From assembly GCA_035772735.1 (NCBI GenBank), contig JASDFA010000003.1:59082501-59146500 (forward strand): a DNA stretch of 64,000 nucleotides. The letters are read 5' to 3'. The translations under genes and the position numbers were made by a program. Of the stretch, positions 23,271 through 35,675 are shown in pieces. Position 1 is the first letter of the stretch. Each line of letters starts with the position of its first letter. The DNA is from Datura wrightii. Taxonomy: Eukaryota; Streptophyta; Magnoliopsida; Solanales; Solanaceae. The notes below the pieces were generated by a model. That model was not told the origin of the DNA. It saw nothing but the letters and a program-made list of their open reading frames with translations, and did no database searches.

Positions 23271-25199
23271 ATGCCTAGTACTAGGAGCTAAGGAAAATCC
23301 CTGGTTCCTACTGATCACGAACTTGAAAAAACACTACGGAATCTAAGGAAAATGGCCAATGTACATGGGCAAGAGACAGTGGAAGAAGCAACAAATAGAA
23401 TGTTGGCTAAGGAACAAGCTCGAGTAAGAGATAGAGAGGCAGCGACGCTCGCTGAAGAGCAACACCAAGCTGTCAAAGCTAAGAGAGCAGGAAAGAACAG
23501 AGGTCCAGACCAGCAGAGGCACAAGTACTTTGATGATGATGATGATGAGGTATATGCCACTAGAGCTATTGTCCCTCCCCTTTGCCTTTTGGGGAAAAGT
23601 TTTACATTACCAGTGTAATGATCCAACTGCTCATCATGAAAGGGATATTTGCAGGTCTTGCAACTGATGATGCACATACTCACTTGACAAATTTCGGGGG
23701 TATTTGCAAAGCATACAAACAACTAGGAGTGAGTCAGGATGCAATCAGGCTGAGGTTATTTCTCTTTTCACTAGGGAGTGCGGCAATGTTGTGGTTGGAT
23801 GAATTGCCAAACGATACTATCACTACTTGGGGGGAGCTTAAAAGAGTCTTTCTTGAAGGATTCTTCCTACCTTCCAGAGCATTACAGCTGAAAGATGAAA
23901 CCTACAACTTCAGGCAGTTGAATCCTGAAGCACTTTATGAGATGTGATTGCGGTTCAACAAGAAGCTAAAAAAGGTGCCCAACCACAGAATCCAGATGAT
24001 ACATTATTGGATATATTCTATAGGTCTATGAATGCTAACACCAAGGCGGTGGCTGATACTATCTCGAGCGGAACATTCATGAGTCATACTTATGCTGAAG
24101 CTACTGAGGTCCTTGACAGGATAACCAAAACTAACCGCGCATGGCACATAAGAGAATTGGAAGCTCCGGATGATACTTATGCGGTAGGTATATGTGTGGA
24201 GAAAAGAAGAAAGGATGAAGAGAGAGACTAGGATATTGCCAAGATTAAAACCACAATAGGGGTACTTGCTAAGCATTTTATGGGAGTCGGGGATGAAAAG
24301 GTGAATGCAGTGGGTTCTCAGGGCAAGGCCTCAAGAAATGATGAAGGCGAATTAGAATCTGAGGAGGAAGCAAATTACTTGAATGTCAAGGGGCGGGTTT
24401 CCAGACCAACACACAAGGGTCTAACCAAGACTCTTGGCATCAAATTCAGGGGAACCAAGGTAGAAACTATTATAGAGATAACAACTACAACTAGGGCCGA
24501 TACAGGAATAGGAGTAGAGGCATAAATAATGGTGATTGGAAAAAGGGTAAGGAGTACAAAAATGACATAAGTGGTCTATATGTTCCTCCAAGGAACCGTG
24601 ATCCAGAGTCTAGTGATTCAAGGGTAGAAGACGTATTGTCTAGGGTACTCAAGAAGATGGAGGTGACAGATGGCCATTTTAAGGAACTTTGTGCTGATAT
24701 TTCTGTTATGAACCAAAAGGTTGAATCACATGAAGTTGCTATTAACCAGATTGAGCAACAGCTTGGTTAGATGTTTGTTGCTATGAACCAGAGGCAAAAG
24801 GGCACACTTCCCAGCAATACAGTTCAGAATTGAAAAAATGACAGTCATTGCATGGCTGTCACTACTAGGAGTGGGAAGGTAATAGTTGATCCTCCGAGGC
24901 TGGTTGTGACTGATGAGATTGTTGAGACCTTAGTGATTAATGATAAAAAGGTGGCGGACTCCGAGGAGCAGATTTCAGTTGATGATTTCGTTGATATAAC
25001 AACTCCTAGTAATATAGAGGAGCATGGGTCTGGCAGAGGGAGGGAGAAGGAGGTACCGCAAAATATCACGTCTATTCCTTGACCTCCTCCCCCTTTCTCG
25101 CAGAGGCGGAAGAAGAAGGTTAAAGATGGGAAGTATCACAAATTTATTTTGATGCTGAAATAATTATCTGTGAACATCCCCTTAGTTGAGGCACTTGAG
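23271..25199 (+). pseudogene. AthB gag, degenerate
   Basis: ATG at 23271 gives MPSTRS then a stop. The frame continues with a coiled, charged segment (AKEQARVRDREAATLAEEQ) and an Asp run coded by a GAT repeat (23531-23549). After a frameshift near 23,590 the capsid core follows: FAGLATDDAHTHLTNF and IRLRLFLFSLGSAAMLWL. A further shift near 23,945 leads to the second capsid part (DDTLLDIFYRSMNANTK) and a linker. A conserved spacer word, AVTTRSGKVIVDP, lies at about 24,850, as in AthA. I see no clear zinc knuckle. Confidence 0.75.
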
Positions 25200-25202
25200 T
25201 AG

Positions 25203-25727
25203 ATGCCCAACTATGATAAATTCATAAAGGACCTTGTCACTATAAAGAGGACCGTGAGCTTTGAACCTGCTGATAATTTGCACAACTGTAGTGCAATAAC
25301 ATCTCCGTCTCTTGTGCACAAAAAGGAAGAGCCTGGAGCTTTCACCATATCGTGCACTATTGGAGCCTTTAACTTTTATAGGGCGCTATGTGATATGGGT
25401 GCTAGCATAAACTTGATTCCATTAGTAGTGTTCATACAGTTGGGCTTGGGAGCCCTCAAACCATATACAATGTGGCTATTGATGGCAGATCGCATGGTGA
25501 AAAATTCGGTTGGGATTCTCTATGATGTTCTAGTGAAGGTAGAGTTCTTTATATTTCCTGATGAATTTGTTATTCTGGATTGTGATGTTGATTTCGAGGT
25601 CCATATTATCTTAGGGCGGCCATTCCTCGCCACCGGACATGCTATTGAATCCATGGAGACTGGACAGCTCAAATTCCAATTGAAAAATAAAGAGGTGACA
25701 TTTAATTTGTGCCGATCCATGAATTAG
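25203..25727 (+). pseudogene. AthB protease region
   Basis: 174-codon open stretch with the retroviral-type aspartic protease motif LCDMGASINLIP at about 25,386-25,421 and the later block IILGRPFLATGHA. A frameshift near 25,727-25,760 separates it from RT. The catalytic Asp is present. Confidence 0.8.
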
Positions 25728-25755
25728 CCAAATGACATGTGCGTGGTCTTAGTGA

Positions 25756-27590
25756 TTGATGTTGTGGAAGTTGAGCTTCCAAACACCTATTGATGAGTTA
25801 GTGACTATTGAGGATTTACCAGAAATTTTAATGAATATTGATGCTGAGGAGATCTATGGGGGTGATGAGATTGTTACTGCACATGCTAGTATAGGGTCAT
25901 ACACTTATGCTCCGAAGAAGATTGATCTTGATCTGAAGAATCGTGTGAACCCATCGGCTATGCCATCTATTGAGGATCCTCCAGTATTGGAGCTCAAAGC
26001 ACTCCCATATCACTTACAGTATTTATTTCTAGGGATCAAAAGCACTTTACCAGTCATAGTTGCAGCTGACTTGGAGGAATGGAAAGTGGAGGCTTTGGTC
26101 TCCATTCTGAAGAGGTATAAAAAAGCCATTGGGTGGACCATTATAGTTATTATTAGGATCCCATCCAATATTTTCACACATAAGATCCAGCCTGAGTCGG
26201 ACTATATTTCGAGTACTGAGAATAAGAGTAGGTTGAATCCACCTATGCAAGAGGTGGTTAAGAAGGAAATCATCAAGTGGTTGGATGCAGGTGTGGTTTA
26301 CCCTATTGCTGACAGCATATGGATGAGCCTAGTTCAGTGCGTGCCTTAGAAGGGAGGAATTACCATGGTCCCAAATGCTAACAATGAGCTCATTCCACTT
26401 AGCCTAGTCACAGGTTAGAGAGTATGCATGGATTATAGGAAGTTAAACCACTGGACGGAGAAATATCACTTTCCTATGCCATTCATGGATCAGATGCTAG
26501 ACCGACTTACAGGCAGAGGGTGGTACTGCTTTCTTGATCATTATTCGGGGTACAGTCAGATCTCTATACCCCCTAAAGTCCAAGAGAAAACCACGTTCAC
26601 CTGTCCCTATGGTACATTTGCTTTCAAGAGGATGCCTTTCGAGTTATAAAATGTGCCCTCCACTTTTCAGTGTTGCATGATGTCCATATTTTCTGATATG
26701 GTGGAGGACACCATCGAAGTCTTTATGGATGACTTTTCAGTGGTGGGTGATTCATTTGATGACTGTTTGGCTCATTTGAGCAAGGTGCTGCAGCGATGTG
26801 AAGAGACCAACTTGGTGCTTGATTGTGAAATGTGCCATTTCATGGTCAAAGAAGGTATAGTGCTTGGCCATAGGATTTCTGGTAAGGGCATTGAGGTGGA
26901 CAGAGCCAAGATCGATGTAATTTCTAGTCTACTCCCTCCAATTTCTGCGAAAGGTGTTCGATGTTTTTTGAGTCATGCAGGATTTTATAGGATGTTCATC
27001 AAGGATTTCTCAAAAATTGCACATCCCTTATGTAAGTTACTTGAGAAAGAGGTGAAGTTTGTGTTTGAGGATGCGTGTTTGAAGGCTTTTGAATGCTTAA
27101 AGGAGAAATTGACCACTACCCCGATCATAGTGGCACCTAACTGGTCCTTACCGTTTTAGATTATGTGTGAGGCTAGCGGAGTGGCCCTGGGAGTTGTTTT
27201 GGGCCAAAGGCGTGAAAAGATTTTTCACCTAATTTATTATGCTAACAAAGCTCTTAATGCAGCTCAGAAAAATTGCACCGTGATGTAATAGGAGTTGTGG
27301 TTGTGGTATTTGCAGTCGAGAAGTTTTAGGCTTATTTGCTTGGAACAAAGGTGATAGTTCATACAGGCTATGCAGCTCTGAGATATTTCATGGCAAAGAA
27401 GGATTCCCAACCGCGGTTGATTCTATGGGTTCTAATTTGAGGTTAAGGACTGGAAGGGGACTGAAAATCAAGTAGTGGATCACTTGTCGAGATTAGAGGC
27501 AGATGCAGCACTTCGAGATGAGCTTGACATAGATGACTCATTCCCTGACGAGTAGGTTTTTGATGCTTCCCAGGATCTCATCCCATGGTA
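25756..27590 (+). pseudogene. AthB reverse transcriptase and RNase H, degenerate
   Basis: RT occupies one frame from 25756 to 27159 with stops at 26347-26349, about 26416, about 26647 and 27157-27159. Recognisable motifs are IIKWLDAGVVYPIAD, MDYRKLNHWTEKY and the catalytic VFMDDFSV near 26,730. RNase H begins MCEASGVALGVVLGQ at about 27,165; the first catalytic Asp is Glu, and the remainder to 27,560 is riddled with stops, ending at a recognisable VVDHLSRLEA. Confidence 0.8.
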
Positions 27591-28836
27591 AGCAGACTTT
27601 GCTAATTATCTGGTAAGTGATGTGGTACTGGAAGATTTATCATTTCACCAGCGGAAGAAATTCATGTCAGATGTGCTGGAATGAGCCTTACTTAATTCAC
27701 ATATGTGCTGATGGGGTGACTCGGAGATGCATGCCCGAGGTTGAGATGTTGAGCATATTGGAGGCTTTCCACTCATCCCCTATTGGAGACCACCACAACG
27801 GGATTTGCACAGCCCACAAAATTCTGCATTGTGGGTTCTATTGGCCAAACCATTCACCAAGATGCACATAATTTTTCAAAGGCATGTGATGCATGCCAAA
27901 GGAAAGGTATCTAGGAGGCATGAGCTCCCTCTTACTCCCATCCTTATCATTGAGTTGTTTGATATTTGGGGCATTGACTTAATGGGCCCATTAGTGAGCT
28001 CAAACGGGATGAAGTACATACTTGTAGTTGTGGATTATGTTTCAAATTGGGTGGAGGTTATTGAGCTTCCAAACAATGAAGGTAATAGTGTCACAACATT
28101 CTTGAAGCAGAATTATTTTTCCTGATTTAGGACTCTCAGAGACATCATTAGTGATGGGGGTTCACACTTCTGCAACTAATTGTTTCAGACTTTGCTTGAG
28201 AAATATGGAGTGAAACACAGGGTGGCAACACCTTATCATCCGCAATCGAGTGGGCAAGTTGAGGTCTCCAACTGGGAGATAAAGACCATCTTGGCAAAGA
28301 CTGTGAATGCTAACTGGACAGATTGGTCTAGGAAGCTAGATGATGCATTATGGGCTTATCGGATAACATTCAAGACCCTTGTAGGTATGTCTACATATCA
28401 GCTTGTATATAGGAAAGCATGTCATCTTTCGGTTGAACTTGAGCACAAAGCTATGTGGGCGCTTAAGATGCTAAATCTAAACTGGAGTGATGTTGCAAAC
28501 TTGAGTCTTGATCAGTTGAATGAGCTAGATGAATTTCATTTGAAATCCTATGAAAGTTCAGAAATTTACAAACTAAGGATCAAAATTAAACATGACCGAA
28601 AGATTGAGTAGAGAAAGTTCTACCCTGGTGATATGGTGTTGCTATTCAATTCTAGGCTTCACTTGTTTCCTGGCAAGTTGAAGTCCAAATGGTTGGGACC
28701 ATTTCACATTGTTCAAGTATTCTCCTATGAGGCAATTAAATTGGAAAACCATGAAGGCAAACGGTTCAAGGTGAATGGCGAACGAGTGAAAGCATATTTG
28801 GGAAAGAGCAAAGAAATTAAACTAGTTGACCTTTAG
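27591..28836 (+). pseudogene. AthB integrase
   Basis: Zinc-finger remnants at 27,760-27,900 are followed by the core: Asp in GIDLMGPL, Asp in IISDGGSHF and Glu in GQVEVSNWE, so all three catalytic residues remain. The C-terminal FKVNGERVKAYLG block corresponds to the Athila tail of AthA. Stops or frameshifts occur near 27,680, 27,870, 28,123 and 28,610. The last stop is at 28834-28836. Confidence 0.85.
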
Positions 28837-29003
28837 GCTTTGGGTGAAGTCTGAGTAACCCGAGACTTGCGTCGTGTCGTGATGTCAAATCAGGCACTGC
28901 ATGAGAGGCAACCCATGGAGGTATCTTGGTGAAGTATGAGTAATCAAGATACCTGTATTGTGCCATGATGTTAAATCAGGCGTTTCTTGGGAGGCAACCC
29001 AAG
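28837..29003 (+). ncRNA. Two tandem post-pol stem-loops (cis RNA structure inferred)
   Basis: An 86-base repeat carries the hairpin twice: CATGAG-AGGCAA-CCCATG at 28900-28917 and CTTGGG-AGGCAA-CCCAAG at 28986-29003. Each follows a TAAATCAGGC- or CAAATCAGGC-type word. The first starts 64 bases after the pol stop. They match the AthA hairpin at 11062-11079 in position, loop and stem length. Confidence 0.6.
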
Positions 29004-30198
29004 TTGAAATTATACTATAAATATAGTGATTACAGGTGTTAAAGTGTGTAGGTTTGAGGAAAAAGGAAACTCAGATGATTCAGCTCAGATCTGAACCACG
29101 AATCTCAAAACGGGCTGCTATAAATTTGCACGGCTCGTGCTTTCCAATCGTTGTTACTATCTGGAGTGCCCTCTGACATAATTGAACCACGGGCACTCAA
29201 AACGGATCGTACTTAGCTATCATGGGTCATGGGATCACCGGTTCTAACCAAATCCTGCAGTCCTGAAATCCATGCAAAGAACCTACTGACCTACAAAACA
29301 CGTCATTGTTGCGACGAACGGCCCATCCTAGATGCCCGTAGGTTCCACAGGTAAGTCTTCTAAAACTCTAAATAACGGGAAGAGGGTATGGGTCGTTGTT
29401 ACTTTACACAACCCATTGGATGAGTCATGTCCAAAATTAAATATTCCTAGCCTGACCCAACTCACCTACACCCACCTTATTTAAAACCCCACACACTCGA
29501 TGTAGGCACACTTCACATTCAAAATCAGATAAATCACCGACCTTCACTCCCTCCGATTTACACAACTTGATCACATCACTACTCCTACAAAGGTGGGACT
29601 GATTCAGCGTTTCTGCACCATTGATCAGTATTCATTTTTCCCCTGCTAAAGTAAGTATACTTGGTGTAAAATAAAATCTTGTTTCTTCCTTCTCATCATT
29701 GTACTGTTCTTGAAGTAAATTGAATAATGGCTGCTATGAATTTTGATGGGGGTAGAGGCCTAGTAATCCCCAAACATTTGTTTCAATGCCTAAATTACTA
29801 CATGGGTTTTTTAGCTAAAGATTGAATGGATCAGATGCAGGTGAGGGAAGGCTGCACGACCCAATCAATGACCCATTGTACCATATAATGGCTCATTGAT
29901 TGGGTCGTTGGGACTGCTCAGGGATCTCAAATCATAGTCTCACAATGACTAATTCAACGGACCGTTTGTTCACCTAACGAATCATTGAAACTAGTCGTTG
30001 TGTCGAGTGCTGTAACCTAAGCCTTGTACTCCCTTCGCACAGACTATTTAGATGGACCATTGAATTTTACAATAGACCATTGTACTTGCTCATAGAATCA
30101 TTGGACAATTTCTGTAATTTGATGCAATGATTGCGAAATGGGTCATTGTTTTCTACAACGACCCGTACTGAAGGTCGTCTGTTTGATAGAACCCCAAT
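29004..30198 (+). other. AthB pol-env spacer
   Basis: Non-coding. It is enriched in short words such as GGACCATTG, GGGTCATTG and ACGACCCGT (29,140-30,180) that resemble those of the AthB LTR. A purine-rich TTTTGATGGGGGTAG at 29741-29755 is nearly repeated after the env-like region (32494-32508). A possible short ORF starts at 29728 (MAAMNFDGGRG) and ends after about 32 codons; I do not support it as a gene. Confidence 0.55.
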
Positions 30199-32425
30199 AT
30201 GGCTTGTCCTATTTTTGTGAATCTAACAATGTGTCTCCCAGGTAAAATAACTTCAACAAGAAACATGAAGATTCCACATGGAAGGAAATTGCTAAAAGGC
30301 AGCAGCTCCGTGATGAGTCAGAATCGGACAGTTCTAGTGGTTCGGAGGTGCACAACAACATTGAAACCTCTGATGAATCTACGGTTACAACTAGGGCCAA
30401 GTCAAAAGCCAGGAAGCTCAATGGCTACTACCTCAACTCCCTAGTCTTAAGAGGGAGGTGAAGAGGCTAAGTCTGATGGTGACAACCCTCCTGCAGATAA
30501 TGCAGAGGAGGGCAATGATGATGTTGAGGATTCGGGGGATAATGATACTGAGGCAGAGCAGTCCGGTAACAAGGAGAGTCGTGCTGAAAAGTCTGGCGAG
30601 CAGGTGAAGGATTCTGACTCATCACGACTCTAAGGTGTTACAGGGCTCTACGGTATGTACACGGAAAGGTCCAAAAGGTGGTTTGTACAGGGCTCTAGGG
30701 CGTGTATTATGTAGGGCTCGCTCTTAATGTGAAAGGGAATCCCAGCCGTAGTATTCAAGAGGAGCCCAAGATTCAGATCAATACCCTGAATGAAGTACCA
30801 GAGCTCAAAAGGTTCTTCGAGGGCTACAACATGTATTAGATGGCCAAGATTCCAGGAAAATACAACATGGAGATGGTGTATGAGTTCTGCGCAAATTACG
30901 ATTGCACCCTGTAGAAAAAGGCCCCCTCAAAGAACGCATTAAGAAGGAGCCCGTGCTAGACTTTGTCAGGGTAAGAGCTTTCCCATTCGACATATCTGAG
31001 TGGAACATCACCAGGGTCTTGATGGGTGGTGACTATACAACGCTGACCTGAACTACTAAATATGACTACCGGATAGATGCAATGATGGGGATCAGAAAAT
31101 TGGGCACCGAGGACAAATTGATGCACTTTCAGTGGATGACAAATATTATTGTTGAGGATAAGGAGGGAGCAGAATGGGTCACATGCAGGAAACTGATTTA
31201 CAAGGCTTCCTTGAATTTTTTGGCCAAGTCATGGTGGTCAATTATCTGACGTCTGCTCGCGTCTAGAGTGAATGATAATGTTTCGAGCACAAATAAGGCA
31301 GCTTTAGTGGCATGCATTATGTCTGAGTACCTGCTGAACATTTCCTAGATTATCTCCATAGAGATTCGGGATCGGGCATTCAAAGATCACACTACACATC
31401 CCTTCCCGAGCCTGGTTTTTTAGTTATACATGGAGTCTGGAGTGCCTATCTTCCCAGATATTGATCATATGATTACAAACATCAAGACGACGAACATAAC
31501 ATTGATTAAAGATGATCTGAATTAGGTGGCTACGGTCGGAGTTCCATTTGGTGGACCCAAATTGAGTGAGAATGCACCGAGATGAGGTGAGTAGGGTGAC
31601 ACATCCGGCCAAGTTGAGCAGTCCATGGAGTTTCCTTCCACTTGAGCTGATGATGCCACATCAGCCACTCCTATTCCATTAGGTAGCATAGCCCATTCCA
31701 TTCTCACTGGATACTTGCTGGTCCTAGAGATTGACATGAGAAAAATGGCCAAGAGATTGAAAATTGCAAAGCGAAAGATTGACATATTACTCGAGGAAGT
31801 TAAGTCGTGGGTTTAAAAAGAAATAGAAGATGCAGCATGGGGGTTACACATGAGATTTAGATGCATTTGAGGTATGCCTCAATCAGTTCCGATCTGATGC
31901 TTAGACCTGGGACTTGGACGCAATAGAGAGAGAGCTAGCAGCATTGAGAGCCTCCGTGCTATAGTTATCATCCACACCTACTCTTCTTTTACCATCGCAG
32001 GATTAATCAGTGATAGAGGAGGACCTGGATGTAGAGATTCCTCAGTTCTTTGACCTCAAGCTAGCCCTGCGTGAAAAAGGCAAAAAGAAGCGGGCCATCG
32101 AGGGAGCGGAGGATGAGGAAAGAATAAAATAAAAATAGGAAAAGCGGGCATTGAAAGCTTCCATCAAAGAAAGCTGACACACTGCCGATGCGCATTAGAG
32201 AGAGAGATACTGGAGTGGGTGAAAGGTGCTGGCAGCTCTAGTGTATGGGTGGTGCTCAAGGAGAGTGGGGGCACAGTTAATTCCCTCGTGCGGACAGCTT
32301 CAGAGAATGCACAAGCAATAGCTGATACTACTGCTACACAAGCTGGAATTGTGACTGAGACTCTATCTACTGAGGATTCAAGGGTTGCATCTGCAGCCCC
32401 CATTGACCAGACCACTGGCGTCTAG
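30199..32425 (+). pseudogene. AthB env-like third ORF, heavily degenerate
   Basis: An acidic, Ser-rich N-terminal part (DESESDSSSGSE near 30,315, then AEEGNDDVEDSGDND near 30,500) is followed by a stop-ridden domain. The domain has KRWFVQG near 30,670, VYEFCANYD near 30,880 and ISEWNITRVLMGGDY near 30,990, corresponding to the plant transposon protein domain of AthA. Toward the end are MRKMAKRLKIAKRKID (about 31,740) and an alanine-rich segment (32219-32425). At least ten stops make it non-functional. The start is uncertain. Confidence 0.65.
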
Positions 32426-33924
32426 GACGCCTAGGTATGTCCCTATTCTCGTGGTTTACTTTTTGAATGCATCGAGGATGCCACATAATTTTTATTTGAT
32501 GGGGGTAGTACTTGATTTTTATTGAACATAAATCAAGGGTTTTTCTTGCCGGATGTCTTTTTCCTCGGATGTTCTTTATCTAGTAGAACCAACATGTTTA
32601 GGGTTGTTGTTTTATTTTGTTTTGGTGGTTAACTGGAAGAAAAATAAGAGGCGTAAGAGCAGCCAAACAAAGAATATGATGAACTGATTTTGTGATGTAT
32701 GTTAAAATGACACCCCTCCTAAATTTAATGCTTTTGTGAGACGTGACTAGTTTGGATCTTTTTATGGCATCATAGGTATCTCTAGGATAATTAATGCCTA
32801 AGTTGTGCATGAACCTAGTGGTTGGAATTTATCCGTGCAATCAATTGCTTGTGTGAGTAAGGCATAGAGTTTGTTCGGCTGTATGTGTCAATCTAGAACA
32901 TTCCTGGTCGGTCATACCGAGGTATAGGACTGGAGATTAGGAAAGGATCATAGGTCATTTTTTATGAATAGTCCACTTTATCTTTAAAAGACCTACCTAA
33001 TAGAAATAAATATCCTTTGATCCCAATTTTGAGCTAAAATTGAAAATTCTTTTTGTTGTTTAGCCAATTCACCTTCCTACTTTGATTATAATAAACCTGG
33101 TTTTGCCTTGGTCCCTCCTTGGACATTGTGAACCTCAACTCAGGCAAATTTCCTAAGTTGAGGGTGGCTATTATAGGGGTGAATAAGAAGAGTATGGTGG
33201 AAAATAATTGAATAATGCCAATAAAAGGCGGGTGCGTTGTGCATGATGAAGTTTGAAATTGAATTCATTGAAAAAAAGAGCAAGAAGAAAAAAAAAGGAG
33301 AAATGCTTGAAAGAAGGAAAAATGCACTCGTAGTTGCAAAAGAAAGTAATAGAAGAAGAAAGCAAGGGAAAAAGGGAGAGAAGTGAAAAATTGGTTAAGT
33401 AGAGCAAAGTTACCATATTTACCATACCCAACACCGAGCCTACATTACAAGCTAAAAAAAACTCCTATAGTGATCCTAGTTCAACTGTCTGAAAATTGAG
33501 GTATTGAACGTAAAGGAAAGCTTATGGTATTGTATGCACACAGTTAGAATTTCTTTGTGAGTGTGAGTGAGTTCTTTCCCAGTCCCAAGAAAAACATTGT
33601 CATAATCATATATATATGTATGTGTGTATGTGGGACTTCTTTGTGGTGAGGGCACATGATTGCATGTGTTGAATCCTAGCTACCTAGGGGAAATATTACT
33701 TGTGTGTTCTAGGTTGTGTAGTGATAATATGATGCCATCCTTTGATCCTATTGTGTCATGTTGAGAAGTGTTGAATCATCACACCAAGTTCTATTTTAAC
33801 CCGGTAGGAGGGAGTTTGATTGAGTGAACATCTTGTATGTTTTGTGAGTTCTAGTTAAGTGTCTCCATGGGTTGATTGTATTTTGTTTACCTGAGGACAT
33901 GCAAACATGCTAAGTTGAAGGTGT
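32426..33924 (+). other. AthB 3' untranslated region and polypurine tract
   Basis: No gene recognised. It contains a PPT-like ATTTGATGGGGGTAG (32494-32508), a second purine-rich word CTAAGTTGAGGGTGG near 33,150, and a long purine-rich run at about 33,270-33,390. The probable polypurine tract, CTAAGTTGAAGGTG, lies directly before the LTR (about 33,910-33,924). Confidence 0.6.
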
Positions 33925-35631
33925 TGATATTCTGTGAATTTACGGCACTAATGGCGCTTAAAACCCTGTGAATGTGCATGGATTTAGGTGCATTTATGTG
34001 GATATGACGCGTTTTGGTAGTTTTGCAGGTAAAATGGGTCGTGGGTGTCAAAACTAAGAAAAAGGACAAAACAAAGGAAAAATTCCTAAGACGGGCTGTA
34101 CTACGGACCATTGGTCCTTACCAGGGGTTGTCCTAGTCAGCCGTTCCATTCAATTCAGTGAAATTGTTAAGTAGAGTACCAAGCAACAATTGAAACCCAC
34201 AGATCATATGAGCTTACAACGGACCGTCCTGATCGGCTGGGGGTTAAAATAGAGAGAATGTCAAAATGAAGTTTCATGCGACGGATGGTTCCTATGGATC
34301 ATGGGAACTTTCAACGGACAGTCCAGTTCGGTCATGGAAAGAATCAAAGAAGAATGATTAAGAGTAGGTTGCATCCAACGAACAGACATAATGGGCCGTA
34401 CCTTCTAAGGACAGGTCGTTCTAAGCACCCATACCTATAGGATTAGAACCATGTTCAGGAGGTTAGGAAACAGCGGACCCGACCAACGGCTCTTAGGATC
34501 TCACAATGAGACGTTGTTTGAAGCCAGATGCTGAAAGAAGATAAGTTTGAGGGGAGCAACTACTGGGACAATGAACACCCTAACGGCCCCTTGATGCTAC
34601 CAACAGACTGTGGTAGCAGCCACCAGAATCCTAGTTTATTTAGGAAAGGATTTGTTTCATGTCTATAAATATTTTATGTAGGTTTATTTTATAGTGTAAG
34701 CAATTTTTACAACTTTGGACTATATTATTGGAGTTATTGATTAACATCAAGGTTCAAGAAAGAAGTTTTATAATTTTGTTCTTGATTTTGAGAATTAAAA
34801 CAATATTGGAGTATTGTTCTTCGGCTTTTATTGATTTATTCAATACGTGTGGTTTCTTCTACAAATCATTATAAGTTGCAATTTATGATTTTTTTTCTCT
34901 AATTTATAATTGTGATTATTCAAGCATGCGTAGCTAAACCCATAACTAGGATTGTTGGAACCATGATGAATTAACACACATAGGTAAAAATACTTAGTGA
35001 ATCTTGAACGGGGTTTATGCATGTATTGTTTTTCCATCCATTTTAATTATTTCTTAATAGTTTCAAATTTTAGAATTTGCTTTCTTCTTACTCACCGTAC
35101 CAAGGGAGTAGTGTATGGGAAAATGGATTAACAACAGAGATTTGAGGCTATCAACCCTCATTTAATAGCTTGACCTTGTTTGGGAATAGCTAATTCGATT
35201 TTAAGGGTAAGGGTTATTTAAGTGTACATCCACATACGGACCAAGTTGCGTGGTGATAATCATCTAAGTAGGGGACCAACCATTTAGGTGAAGTTAACTT
35301 ACATATATTTCATGCTAAGTACCGGAATAGATCACTAGTATAAAACACCTCATGGTTATGAAGTCATGGGGAACACAATCCTAGCCAACTCACTTATTGA
35401 ATACAATCTATTTTAAATCAAGGATCAACTCATTGTTTTCTATTGATTTTCATTATTTTGTGTTTCAATACTTCCCCTGTAGGAATTAAGTAAGCCAATA
35501 GTCTTAGCTGAACGCATTTACTAAAGTTCTTATCATATTCCTCATGGGATTTGACCCCAACCCTGGTTGGGTTCTATATTTGACATTGATTGCTTTATAT
35601 CTCATTACGAGGTATAATTTGGGCGACATAA
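33925..35631 (+). repeat. AthB 3' LTR
   Basis: Begins TGATATTCTG and ends GACATAA, the last bases mutated relative to GACATCA of the 5' LTR. It aligns to 21390-23142 apart from the missing 75-bp duplication. The right flank is CAAAT. Confidence 0.85.
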
Positions 35632-35675
35632 CAAATCTGAGGTAGTTTAGGCCCTTTTTCATTTTCAAAATTAGG

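Larger units (their letters stand above)
21390..35631 (+). mobile_element. AthB: older, degenerate Athila-like element
   Basis: A 14.2-kb plus-strand element with LTRs at 21390-23142 and 33925-35631, primer site, gag, pol, post-pol hairpins and an env-like region. It was inserted in the right arm of FB1; the flanking 5-mers are AAAAT (21385-21389) and CAAAT (35632-35636), one mismatch. In a 215-base sample I count about 26 LTR differences (about 12%), so it is much older than AthA. All reading frames have multiple stops and shifts. Confidence 0.88.
20055..35675. mobile_element. FB1: foldback DNA element with about 350-bp inverted repeats, split by AthB
   Basis: The left arm at about 20055-20412 (AAAAGGGCCTAAACTATCC outermost) matches the reverse complement of the right arm at about 21090-21389, which continues after AthB at 35637-35675 (TAGTTTAGGCCCTTTT). 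Without AthB the element is about 1.37 kb. The inner ends of both arms are a TTCTTCTTCTTCCTCTCTTC stretch. No transposase is visible, so it is non-autonomous. I could not define a clean target duplication in the surrounding TekB LTR, so superfamily (Mutator-like is my guess) is open. Confidence 0.65.

Noticed and set aside
32219..32425. 68-codon alanine-rich ORF as a separate small gene
   Set aside because: It lies at the end of the AthB env-like region in the expected order and is better read as its last remnant.
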